Positions 34,046-41,952 of a stretch of 64,000 nucleotides of DNA are shown one piece after another. Every line of letters begins with the position of its first letter. Position 1 is the stretch's first letter. A program made the position numbers and the translations under genes. The stretch covers positions 1 through 64,000 of the forward strand of contig JACJGO010000022.1 of the NCBI GenBank assembly GCA_014163555.1. Direction: 5' to 3'. The notes beneath the pieces are model-generated. The model was not told where the DNA came from. It ran no database searches and worked only from the letters and a program-made list of their open reading frames with translations. This stretch comes from Flavisolibacter longurius (GTDB lineage Bacteria > Bacteroidota > Bacteroidia > Chitinophagales > Chitinophagaceae).

Positions 34046-36388
34046 ATGCAAATTCCCGGCAAATTCACCTTTACGCTTTTTCTTTCTACCCTAACCTTAT
34101 TTGCGTGGTCGCAACCAAAAGGGTTGGATGCTTACAATGTGGTCTGGAACACACAAAGCAAGAACAGCTGCGAAAGCATGCCTTGCGGCGGAGGCAGCAT
34201 TGGCCTGAATGTGTGGACCGAAAACGACGAAATTCTTTTTTACATAGCCAGCAGTGGCACCTTTGATGAAAACAATGCCTTGCTAAAGGCTGGACGGGTA
34301 CGCTTGAAACTTTCTCCCAATCCGTTTGCGGAGGATTTCAGCCAAACGCTTGATTTAAAAACCGGCGGGGTTATCATCACCGGGAAAAACGGCAGGCTAA
34401 CAACAAGAATACATTTTTGGGTGGATGTTTTTCACCCGATAATTCACCTGCAAGTGGTCAGCAGTCAGCCCATTTCCGCCGAAGCCACCTACGAGAACTG
34501 GCGCTATCAGAACCGGGAAAGCAAGGGCCGGGCCAACAACGGCAATTCGTATAAATGGACCTCGCACATCCCGATAAAAACGTACAAAGACGAAATCTCA
34601 TTTGAAGACAACAGTGTGTTGTTTTTTCACCGCAATGACAACAAACAAACGGTTTTTGATATCACCGTGCAGCAACAGGGGCTGGATAGCGTGAAGAGCG
34701 AACTTTTCAACCCGCTCTACAACCTCACCTTTGGTGGCAGGATGGAAGGAAAGGGAATGAAGCCGGCGGGAACGGTTTCAGGCTCTTACACGAATACTGA
34801 TTACAAAGGCTGGAAACTGGCCACCGCAAAGCCTGTCAGGAATACGGAGATCAGGATCATCCTGCACAAGGAACAGGCTCCAACTCTTGCCGCGTGGAAA
34901 AACGGTCTCGCACAAACCGCCAAAAATTCGAATCAAAAGAAGGCTTATCAAAATACGGTTGCCTGGTGGAAGGCCTTTTGGAACCGAAGCTTTGTATTGC
35001 TTCAGCCGCAAAAAAAAGATACGGGTTCAGTCGCCTGGCAAACGGGCCGCAATTACCAGCTGTTCCGCTACATGCTTGGGTGCAATGCCTACGGTGACTA
35101 CCCTACCAAATTCAATGGCGGCTTGTTTACGTATGACCCTGTTTTTACAAACGAACTTTATCCTTTCACACCAGACTTCCGCAACTGGGGCGGCGGAACG
35201 CATACGGCCCAAAACCAGCGGCTGGTTTATTTTCCTTTTTTGAAAAATGGTGACTTTGAACTGATGAAACCCCAGTTTCAATTTTACACCCGCCTCCTGC
35301 CAACTGCGGAACTGCGCAGCAACGTGTATTGGGGGCACGCAGGGGCCAGCTTTACAGAGCAGCTGGAAAACTTTGGGCTGCCCAACCCCGCTGAATATGG
35401 CTGGAAGCGACCGGCTCATTTTGACAGGGGGCTCGAATACAATGCCTGGCTGGAATACGAATGGGACACGGTACTGGAGTTTTGCCTCATGATGCTGGAA
35501 ACGGAGCGCTATGCCGGGAAGAATATCTCGGAATACATTCCATTTATTGAAAGCTGCCTGCGTTTTTTTGACCAGCATTACCAATACCGGGCAAAACACC
35601 GCGGTGCAAAAGCCTTGGATGGCAATGGTCACCTGGTACTGTACCCCGGCTCCGGTGCGGAAACTTACAAGATGGCTTACAATGCCACCTCCACCATCGC
35701 TGCCTTACATACAGTTACCGAACGAATCCTGCAATTGTCATCTAACTATCTTGATTCCACCAAACGAACGTACTTCACCAGTTTGCTTACCCGCATTCCG
35801 CCACTGAGTTTTGGTGAATACAATGGGCAAAAAACCATTGCACCCGCCAAACTTTGGGAACGGGTGAACAATACCGAAACCTCGCAGCTTTATCCTGTTT
35901 TTCCCTGGGGTCTGTATGGCATAGGCAAACCGAATTTAGACGTAGCAAGAAACACATACCTGCTCGACACCTTCGCACTCAAATTCAGAAGCCATGTGGG
36001 TTGGAAGCAGGACAATATTTTTGCCGCAAGGCTTGGGCTAACGGAAGAAGCAGCCAAGCTAACGACCATGAAGCTGCGTAATTCCGGCCGGCGCTTTCCG
36101 GCGTTCTGGGGGCCGGGTTTCGACTGGACGCCGGACCACAACTGGGGAGGCAGTGGCATGATTGGCCTGCAGGAAATGTTGTTGCAAACGGATGGAAAAA
36201 AGATCTACCTATTTCCGGCCTGGCCTAAAGAATGGGACGTTCATTTTAAGCTGCATGCGCCGTACCAAACCACGATCGAAGTTTCTTTGAAAGAGGGAAA
36301 AATAGAATGGATGAAGGTATTGCCTGCGGAACGAAAGAAAGATATTGTCAACCTGCTTGAAGGAGCAGCCAAAAATATTGCACCATGA
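34046..36388 (+). CDS. Secreted DUF5703 putative glycoside hydrolase
   Basis: 780 residues with a signal peptide (FTLFLSTLTLFAWSQ). The N-terminal ~270 residues match DUF5703: AYNVVWNTQSKNSCESMPCG, GSIGLNVWTENDEILFYI, LKAGRVRLKLSPNPF. The rest is probably an (alpha/alpha)6 barrel (RNYQLFRYMLGCNAYGDYPT, KFNGGLFTYDP, NWGGGTHTAQNQRLVYFP, VLYPGSGAETYKMAYN), related in layout to GH95/GH65-like enzymes, with a small C-terminal beta domain. Acidic catalytic residues cannot be assigned with confidence. It starts 2 bp after the SASA stop and its own stop overlaps the GH127-like start, so translation is probably coupled. Confidence 0.8.
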   Translation: MQIPGKFTFTLFLSTLTLFAWSQPKGLDAYNVVWNTQSKNSCESMPCGGGSIGLNVWTENDEILFYIASSGTFDENNALLKAGRVRLKLSPNPFAEDFSQTLDLKTGGVIITGKNGRLTTRIHFWVDVFHPIIHLQVVSSQPISAEATYENWRYQNRESKGRANNGNSYKWTSHIPIKTYKDEISFEDNSVLFFHRNDNKQTVFDITVQQQGLDSVKSELFNPLYNLTFGGRMEGKGMKPAGTVSGSYTNTDYKGWKLATAKPVRNTEIRIILHKEQAPTLAAWKNGLAQTAKNSNQKKAYQNTVAWWKAFWNRSFVLLQPQKKDTGSVAWQTGRNYQLFRYMLGCNAYGDYPTKFNGGLFTYDPVFTNELYPFTPDFRNWGGGTHTAQNQRLVYFPFLKNGDFELMKPQFQFYTRLLPTAELRSNVYWGHAGASFTEQLENFGLPNPAEYGWKRPAHFDRGLEYNAWLEYEWDTVLEFCLMMLETERYAGKNISEYIPFIESCLRFFDQHYQYRAKHRGAKALDGNGHLVLYPGSGAETYKMAYNATSTIAALHTVTERILQLSSNYLDSTKRTYFTSLLTRIPPLSFGEYNGQKTIAPAKLWERVNNTETSQLYPVFPWGLYGIGKPNLDVARNTYLLDTFALKFRSHVGWKQDNIFAARLGLTEEAAKLTTMKLRNSGRRFPAFWGPGFDWTPDHNWGGSGMIGLQEMLLQTDGKKIYLFPAWPKEWDVHFKLHAPYQTTIEVSLKEGKIEWMKVLPAERKKDIVNLLEGAAKNIAP

Positions 36389-38481
36389 AAAAATTGACCT
36401 CTTCCCTGTTGCTCTGTTACGGCCTGTATGCCGGCCTTCTACAAGCGCAGGAAAAAAGCCTCACCAACACCGCCAAAAGCCCCTACGCCAAACTGCACAG
36501 CGTTGACATGGCCGCCGTGCAATGGACCACCGGCTTCTGGGCCGAACGCTTCCGGGTTTGCCGCGATTCGATGGTGCCCAACCTATGGGCTATCTACAAC
36601 GACGACAACATCAGCCATGCTTTCAAAAACTTTAAGATCGCTGCAGGTCTGGACAGCGGCTCGCACAAAGGCCCTTCCTTTCACGACGGTGATTATTACA
36701 AAACACTGGAAGCTGTGGCGAGTTTGTATGCAATTACCAGAGACAAACGACTGGATGCGGAAATGGACGGCGCCATTGCCGTCATCGGCAAAGGTCAACG
36801 CGATGATGGCTATATCTACACCAAATCCGTCATCGACCAGAAAAAGACCGGCGCTAAAAAACAATTTGAAAGCCGTCTCAGTTTTGAAGCCTACAACATC
36901 GGTCACCTGATGACGGCCGCCGCGGTTCACTACCGGGCAACCGGTAAAAGGAACTTGCTCGACATCGCTATTAAAGCATCCGACTATCTCTACCGCTTTT
37001 ACGATACCGCCAGCGCCGCCACGGCCCGCAATGCCATCTGCCCTTCACACTATATGGGACTGGTGGAAATGTACCGCACAACTGGCGACGACAAATTCAA
37101 AACACTCGCAAAAAAACTCATTGATATTCGCGGGGCCTCCACCGGCTCCGATGACAACTCCGACCGCTATCCTTTCCGCGACATGCCCGAAGTGCAGGGC
37201 CACGCCGTGCGGGCCAATTACCTCTTTGCCGGCGCTGCCGATTTGTATGCAGAGAACGGCGATAAAACCTTGCTAACAACATTGCACCGCATGTGGAACG
37301 ATGTGGTGAACCATAAAATGTACATAACCGGCGGTTGCGGTGCGCTGCATGATGGTGTGTCGAACGACGGCACCTCGTTCAACCCTGCTGACGTGGAAAA
37401 ACTCCACCAGGCATACGGACGCAAATACCAGTTGCCCAACCTCACGGCGCACAACGAAACCTGCGCCAACATTGGCAACGTGCTGTGGAACTGGCGCATG
37501 CTACAGCTCACCGGCGACGCCAAATATGCCGATGTGCTGGAAACCACTTTGTACAACAGTGTTCTCTCCGGCATCTCTCTCGATGGCAAAAAGTTTTTTT
37601 ACACCAATCCCCTTGCATACATCGAAGACCTGCCGTTCAAACAACGTTGGACGAAAGAATCGTACAACACCCTAGCCGAACCGGCGATCCTAGAACAGGT
37701 AGGACCTTTTCCGCAGGGCATGCAGTGGTCGCGGGACCGGCTGGCCTATATTGGCCTTTCCAATTGTTGTCCGCCCAACGTCGTACGCACCCTTGCGCAG
37801 GTTAACAACTACCTCTTTAGTTTGTCCAACGATGGTTTGTGGTTTAACCTTTATGGAAGCAACGAGCTGTCCACGAAGTGGAAGGACGCAACGGTCCGCA
37901 TCAAGCAGGAAACCGCCTATCCCTGGGACGGCAATATAAAGCTCACTGTCCAAGAAGCACCCACGTCCCTTTCGCTCTTCCTGCGCATTCCTTCCTGGGC
38001 GGCTGGTGCCAAGATCCTGGTCAACGGTAAGCCTTCCGGCATTACTGCCACCGCAGGCAGCTATGCAGCTGTTAAACGTGCATGGAAGTCCGGCGATGTG
38101 GTGAGCCTGCAGCTGCCCATGGAAGCAAAGCTGATGGAAGCCAACCCGCTGGTAGAAGAAACCCGTGCACAGGTGGCGGTGAAGCGTGGGCCAATTGTTT
38201 ACTGCCTTGAATCAGCTGACCTTCCTCCTTCGGTAAAGCCGTTTGGTGTGGGCCTGGCGCTGGGCACAAAGTTCACGGCACAACCCATTAAAATTGATGG
38301 CGCGGCCATGGTGAGTTTAACCGGCACTGCTACCGTGCTGAATGATAGGAGCTGGAACGGCCAGTTATACCGCGAAGCAAAAGCGAAGGCGAAAACGGTT
38401 CCCGTTCGGCTGGTACCCTATTTTGCCTGGGCCAACCGGGGCGAAGGAGATATGACCGTGTGGCTGCCGGTGATTAAATGA
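36385..38481 (+). CDS. Secreted GH127-like (DUF1680) beta-L-arabinofuranosidase-type enzyme
   Basis: 698 residues with a signal peptide (LLLCYGLYAGLLQAQ). The (alpha/alpha)6 barrel includes TTGFWAERFRVCRDSMVP, FHDGDYYKTLEA and YITGGCGALHDG. Zn-binding residues of GH127 are present: Glu358 and Cys360 in TAHNETCANIG, Cys461 and Cys462 in SNCCPPNV, with Cys461 at the nucleophile position. Counting 16 residues back from Glu358, the place where I recall the Bifidobacterium enzyme's acid/base Glu322 holds Gln342 (HQAYGRKYQLPN). So the fold and zinc site are sure, but the exact activity is not. Two beta-sandwich domains follow. ATGA overlap with the DUF5703 gene. Confidence 0.88.
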   Translation: MKKLTSSLLLCYGLYAGLLQAQEKSLTNTAKSPYAKLHSVDMAAVQWTTGFWAERFRVCRDSMVPNLWAIYNDDNISHAFKNFKIAAGLDSGSHKGPSFHDGDYYKTLEAVASLYAITRDKRLDAEMDGAIAVIGKGQRDDGYIYTKSVIDQKKTGAKKQFESRLSFEAYNIGHLMTAAAVHYRATGKRNLLDIAIKASDYLYRFYDTASAATARNAICPSHYMGLVEMYRTTGDDKFKTLAKKLIDIRGASTGSDDNSDRYPFRDMPEVQGHAVRANYLFAGAADLYAENGDKTLLTTLHRMWNDVVNHKMYITGGCGALHDGVSNDGTSFNPADVEKLHQAYGRKYQLPNLTAHNETCANIGNVLWNWRMLQLTGDAKYADVLETTLYNSVLSGISLDGKKFFYTNPLAYIEDLPFKQRWTKESYNTLAEPAILEQVGPFPQGMQWSRDRLAYIGLSNCCPPNVVRTLAQVNNYLFSLSNDGLWFNLYGSNELSTKWKDATVRIKQETAYPWDGNIKLTVQEAPTSLSLFLRIPSWAAGAKILVNGKPSGITATAGSYAAVKRAWKSGDVVSLQLPMEAKLMEANPLVEETRAQVAVKRGPIVYCLESADLPPSVKPFGVGLALGTKFTAQPIKIDGAAMVSLTGTATVLNDRSWNGQLYREAKAKAKTVPVRLVPYFAWANRGEGDMTVWLPVIK

Positions 38482-38642
38482 TTTTTTTATGGGCCAGGGG
38501 CCAGTGCTACTATGAAGCGTCTGTTGCGTCGCACTCTTGTACGGTTGGTAATTCGTATAAACAGTGATGTGTGATTAAGTTTAGTTTACTCTTACTGGTG
38601 ATGCAATAAAACTCTGTAAATTCCAATCTAGTTATTCTGGGT

Positions 38643-39674
38643 ATGAACAGCATAAAGGACCTAATTTATTTCGATTACGATAAGGCAAAGTCACTTAATA
38701 GTCAACTCACTGGTGGTTTGATTAGCGAATTAACACGAGCAATTGAAAGTGAAGGCGGGCTGTCTTCGGAAGTGGGTTTTGACGTCAAAATCCTTAAGTC
38801 AAAAATTGGAAGTAACAACAAGGAACGTTCGATCAGAACTGAGACTATAGAGGTTTACCATGAATTGTTGAATCAGATTGAGAAATCTCTATTCGAGAGA
38901 AACATACTTACAGACATAAATAAGTCTTTTGAAGAAAGTGGCAAGTCTTTCAATGATTTTTTAATTGAAGTTCCTAGCTACACCTATGTAAAGGCAACCG
39001 GATGGAGCGCATTTGAGGACTTCGAAAGATTTAAAAGAATCATGAATAACTTCAATGAGATTCAACGCCTAATATATGGTTCTGTGTTGGAGTCACATGA
39101 AGAAGTCAAGCAAATTAAGGAACAAATTAATGACGTAAAAAAGAATTTAAAGAACAAGAACAGCAGTAATAAAGATTTGGTCCGATTGAAAGCAATTGAG
39201 AAAAACTTCGACAAAGCCATTGAGAGAGAATCAGGTGCAATATTGTTGGACGAGACTTTTATAGAAAGAGTTGAAACATTTCTTAACACCTTTTCACCTA
39301 ACCGCATAAACTTTAGATTAGCCCCATTTGACATTTTTAACGACTTTCAAATATTAGCAAATTTGAAAAGTGAGCATTTAGTAAATGGCAGCTTTGAAAA
39401 TGTTATTTACACTTATGGAAGTAGACCTAATATTAAATTATCCGTTTTTGGAGTAATTACTTCTTGTCCACAAAAACAGGATGTACGAGTTGATTTATAT
39501 GATGAGTATATAGCATACCAAGATGACGAACTAGCCGATGAAGCAAGATTCGAAAAGGCATTTAGAAATGTATTTTCAACATTTGAAAACTTTGAAAAAT
39601 TTTTTTTCGTGCCTAGCTATCCAAAAGTCTCGATAAGCCCTATTGCCATTTACAGAGAAATAAGGCTTGAGTAA
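38643..39674 (+). CDS. DUF6414-like protein, AT-rich, probably transferred
   Basis: 343 residues, cytoplasmic. The start DLIYFDYDKAKSLNSQLTGG and the following KSKIGSNNKERSIRTETIEV resemble DUF6414 as I remember it (tyrosine-Asp 'Y-F-D' plus 'S-x-x-S-Q' near the N-terminus). A charged coiled coil lies at ~145-200 (VKQIKEQINDVKKNLKN) and a beta-rich domain at the end (VIYTYGSRPNIKLSVFGVI). Base composition is very low: bases 39361-39420 are 17/60 G+C, against 34/60 at 38101-38160 in the preceding gene. This and the repeat-rich gap after it point to horizontal transfer. No function is established for the family; a stress or defence role is only a guess. Confidence 0.6.
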   Translation: MNSIKDLIYFDYDKAKSLNSQLTGGLISELTRAIESEGGLSSEVGFDVKILKSKIGSNNKERSIRTETIEVYHELLNQIEKSLFERNILTDINKSFEESGKSFNDFLIEVPSYTYVKATGWSAFEDFERFKRIMNNFNEIQRLIYGSVLESHEEVKQIKEQINDVKKNLKNKNSSNKDLVRLKAIEKNFDKAIERESGAILLDETFIERVETFLNTFSPNRINFRLAPFDIFNDFQILANLKSEHLVNGSFENVIYTYGSRPNIKLSVFGVITSCPQKQDVRVDLYDEYIAYQDDELADEARFEKAFRNVFSTFENFEKFFFVPSYPKVSISPIAIYREIRLE

Positions 39675-39736
39675 ATCCTTCTCCGTAGTGTTCTTACACC
39701 TTTACTCCAACAAACAGTAGAACAATTAAAAAACAT

Positions 39737-39800
39737 AGGATTGCTAGCCTTATTCACAGACTAAGATCAATTTTATTTCAGACATCAGGCCAGCAATCCT
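39737..39800. repeat. Inverted repeat, 13 of 14 bp, 36-bp spacer
   Basis: AGGATTGCTAGCCT (39737-39750) and AGGCCAGCAATCCT (39787-39800) are inverted copies with one mismatch. They could be the ends of a tiny decayed element or a stem ending the DUF6414-like transcript. No transposase is near. Confidence 0.5.
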
Positions 39801-39827
39801 AAATTAGAACGAAGACTACCAGCAGCA

Positions 39828-39883
39828 AGGGTTTTCGCAGACAGCCTTGTGCAAAGGCTCCGCAGCGAGACCCTGGGATTTTT
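39828..39883 (+). terminator. Three-segment stem followed by T5: complex terminator or structured RNA
   Basis: AGGGT pairs with ACCCT (39828-39832 / 39870-39874), TCGC with GCGA (39835-39838 / 39865-39868) and AGCCTT with AAGGCT (39843-39848 / 39854-39859), nested with internal loops and a 5-nt apical loop. GGGATTTTT follows. Internal loops are unusual for a plain terminator, so a small structured RNA is also possible. Confidence 0.4.
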
Positions 39884-39916
39884 AGCCACTCCATTTCCTA
39901 ATCTTTCTACTGCACG

Positions 39917-39973
39917 CTACCATCACAGCCCTTAGGCAGATGGCCTTCTGTGAGGGCCCCGCTGGGATGGTAG
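39917..39973. repeat. Long imperfect stem-loop upstream of an esterase gene
   Basis: CTACCATCACAGC (39917-39929) pairs at 12 of 13 positions with GCTGGGATGGTAG (39961-39973). The 31-nt interior can form a smaller AGGC/GCCT hairpin. It ends 108 bp before the esterase ATG at 40082; it may be a leader structure or a repeat element. Confidence 0.45.
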
Positions 39974-40081
39974 AAATTTTCCCGTAAGGGTTGCCGGTTA
40001 TAAAAGATATGCGCCGCTGGTGCTGTTTTGGAAAAAGCTGTACGAAAATATTCGTTTATCATTGTGTTTAGCCCAAACAAC

Positions 40082-41551
40082 ATGAAACACTTTATCACCT
40101 TTGCTTTTACGTGGTTGATTGTATCCTCTTCTTTTGGACAGGTAAAATTTTTTGTGCACCTCGACTCTGGCGCTACCCGGCCTTTAACGGGGCGTTTACT
40201 CATATCCACCACGGCAGATACAACCATAGGATTCCGTAATGGCGTTGACAATAACCAACCCCGGTTTGCCCTGCCTGTCAAAAACTGGACAAAAGACCAG
40301 GTTATAGAAGTTGACGACCGGGCTACGGCGCTTAACGTCATGCCTTCTCAAATGAAACCCGGTTATTACAAGGTCATTGGTTTTATGGATGCCCACCCCG
40401 AACGAGGAGCTTTTAACCCAGGCAATTTTTATTCTACAAAAGAGCCAGTGTTGCAGGTAACGCAGGAAGGGAAAGGTGAGATCCATATTTACCTGAACAG
40501 GGAAGTAAAGCCGCGTTCCTTTGCCGAATCGGATTCGATAAAGCGGATGGAATTGCATAGCTCCCTGTTATCAGCCTTTCACAAAAATGAGGTATTGGTA
40601 AAGGGAGGCATTTTTCTTCCGCCAAGTTATGGTGCCGACACTGCCAAACGGTATCCTGTTGTCTTTGTCATTCCTGGCTGGGGCGGCACCCACTACGATA
40701 TTTTAAATAGGGACCGGCGCAACCGGTATGGCATGGGCGTTGGTTTGGAAAAAATCTTTGTGTATCTCAATCCGGAAACCCAAGCCCGCTGGGGCCTACA
40801 TGCATTTGTTGATTCAAGAGTAAACGGGCCGTGGGGAAAGGCGTTGGTGGAGGAGGTCATTCCTTACATCCGGGCCAACTACCGCACGACGGGCAAAGCA
40901 ACACAAACATTCGTGATGGGTCAGAGTTCAGGAGGCTATCCGTCCTTATGGTTGCCATTGCATTATCCCGATGCCTTTGGCGGCGGTTGGGCCGTATCGC
41001 CGGATCCTGTCGACTTCAGCAACTTTACCGGCATCGATATTTATGCAGACGATGCTAATTACTATTACAATAAAGATGGATCGCTGCGGGGTGCCTTCCT
41101 GAAAGATGGCAAATACCTGAGTAGCGTAAAAAAGGATGTGGCCGGCGAGCTGTTTGAAGATGATGGCACCCAAACACAATCGTTTGAAGCTGCCTTTGGC
41201 AGAAGTGACAAAGATGGCCGGCCCTTACCCCTGTTCGACCGCGAAACCGGGAAGATAAATAAACAGGTGGCGGCCGACTGGAAACCCTATGACCTTGGCT
41301 TGTATATCCAAAGCAATTGGAGGCATTTGTCAGGCAAGCTATCTGGCAAAAAGCTGCATGTGTACGCTGGAGCGAAAGATAATTTTCACCTCGATCAATC
41401 GGTAGCAGGGTTTAAAGCCAAAGCTGCGGCCGTGGGGGCCGACCTTGTGGCGGAGATCATTCCGGATGCCGACCATTGGTCCATATGGTCAAAAGAATTT
41501 GCTGAACGAATCCAAAAAGAAGTGGATGCGCTTATCCTCGTAGATAATTAG
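40082..41551 (+). CDS. Secreted esterase, enterochelin-esterase-like alpha/beta hydrolase
   Basis: 489 residues from ATG 40082, which begins the signal peptide (ITFAFTWLIVSSSFGQ); a TTG frame upstream is less likely. Residues ~20-150 form a beta-sandwich-like N-terminal domain. The hydrolase domain has YPVVFVIPGWGGTHYD, the nucleophile Ser282 in FVMGQSSGGYPSLWLP, and the catalytic His in PDADHWSIWSKEFAE. The layout (N-terminal Ig-like domain plus esterase) is that of enterochelin-esterase-like and feruloyl-esterase-like enzymes (COG2382/COG2819). The substrate is not evident; a plant cell-wall or xenobiotic ester is possible. It stands alone. Confidence 0.8.
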   Translation: MKHFITFAFTWLIVSSSFGQVKFFVHLDSGATRPLTGRLLISTTADTTIGFRNGVDNNQPRFALPVKNWTKDQVIEVDDRATALNVMPSQMKPGYYKVIGFMDAHPERGAFNPGNFYSTKEPVLQVTQEGKGEIHIYLNREVKPRSFAESDSIKRMELHSSLLSAFHKNEVLVKGGIFLPPSYGADTAKRYPVVFVIPGWGGTHYDILNRDRRNRYGMGVGLEKIFVYLNPETQARWGLHAFVDSRVNGPWGKALVEEVIPYIRANYRTTGKATQTFVMGQSSGGYPSLWLPLHYPDAFGGGWAVSPDPVDFSNFTGIDIYADDANYYYNKDGSLRGAFLKDGKYLSSVKKDVAGELFEDDGTQTQSFEAAFGRSDKDGRPLPLFDRETGKINKQVAADWKPYDLGLYIQSNWRHLSGKLSGKKLHVYAGAKDNFHLDQSVAGFKAKAAAVGADLVAEIIPDADHWSIWSKEFAERIQKEVDALILVDN

Positions 41552-41651
41552 CAGGGCAATGTGTACATAGCTGCCCGATGCGTTCTTCAAAGTTGAGAGC
41601 AGCTGTCTTTGTGTTTCCAATTCAGGCCCTCATTATTTCAACATACTAAAA

Positions 41652-41927
41652 TCATCTATCCAGATATTTATGATGATTGTTTATGATGATCTCAGCATCA
41701 GGAAAGGCTTCTCTGATTTTTGCAATGTCTTTCTCTTGATTCTGACAAGAAGCTGTGGGTAAGAAAATAATATTTGGCTGACAGTCATTGGCAAGCAATA
41801 AAGCTTCATGACAGCTATGGGAAATATACACCTCGTAATTTTTCCGAAGAAAATACACTTTCATCAACAAACAAAGGTCAACCTCTTCATCAATGATCAG
41901 TACTTTCTTTCTGGGATTCATAGACAT
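41652..41927 (-). CDS. Degenerate receiver-domain protein, 91 aa
   Basis: Sequence and length fit a receiver domain: KVLIIDEEVDLCLLMKVYF keeps the N-terminal acidic pair and NYEVYISHSCHEALLLAND the next helix. The phospho-acceptor strand reads QPNIIFLPTAS, where Pro replaces Asp. The switch Ser/Thr and Lys also look lost (IIINNHHKYLDR), and the last helix is cut short. It cannot be phosphorylated in the usual way, so it is either a pseudo-receiver or a decaying gene. It lies between an esterase gene and the GH106 gene without partner kinase. There is a second in-frame ATG at 41921. Confidence 0.65.
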   Translation of the reverse strand: MSMNPRKKVLIIDEEVDLCLLMKVYFLRKNYEVYISHSCHEALLLANDCQPNIIFLPTASCQNQEKDIAKIREAFPDAEIIINNHHKYLDR

Positions 41928-41952
41928 GCAATGGTTATGAAGATAATTGTAA

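Larger units (their letters stand above)
39675..40081. other. Repeat-rich intergenic region
   Basis: This 407-bp gap has no credible gene. It contains a 14-bp inverted repeat (39737-39800), a multi-part stem (39828-39883) and a long imperfect stem-loop (39917-39973), listed separately. Near 39985 a small CCC-GTAA-GGG hairpin follows. Confidence 0.5.

Noticed and set aside
39675-40081. Insertion sequence or transposase remnant
   Set aside because: Inverted repeats are present, but no transposase-like reading frame or target duplication was found.
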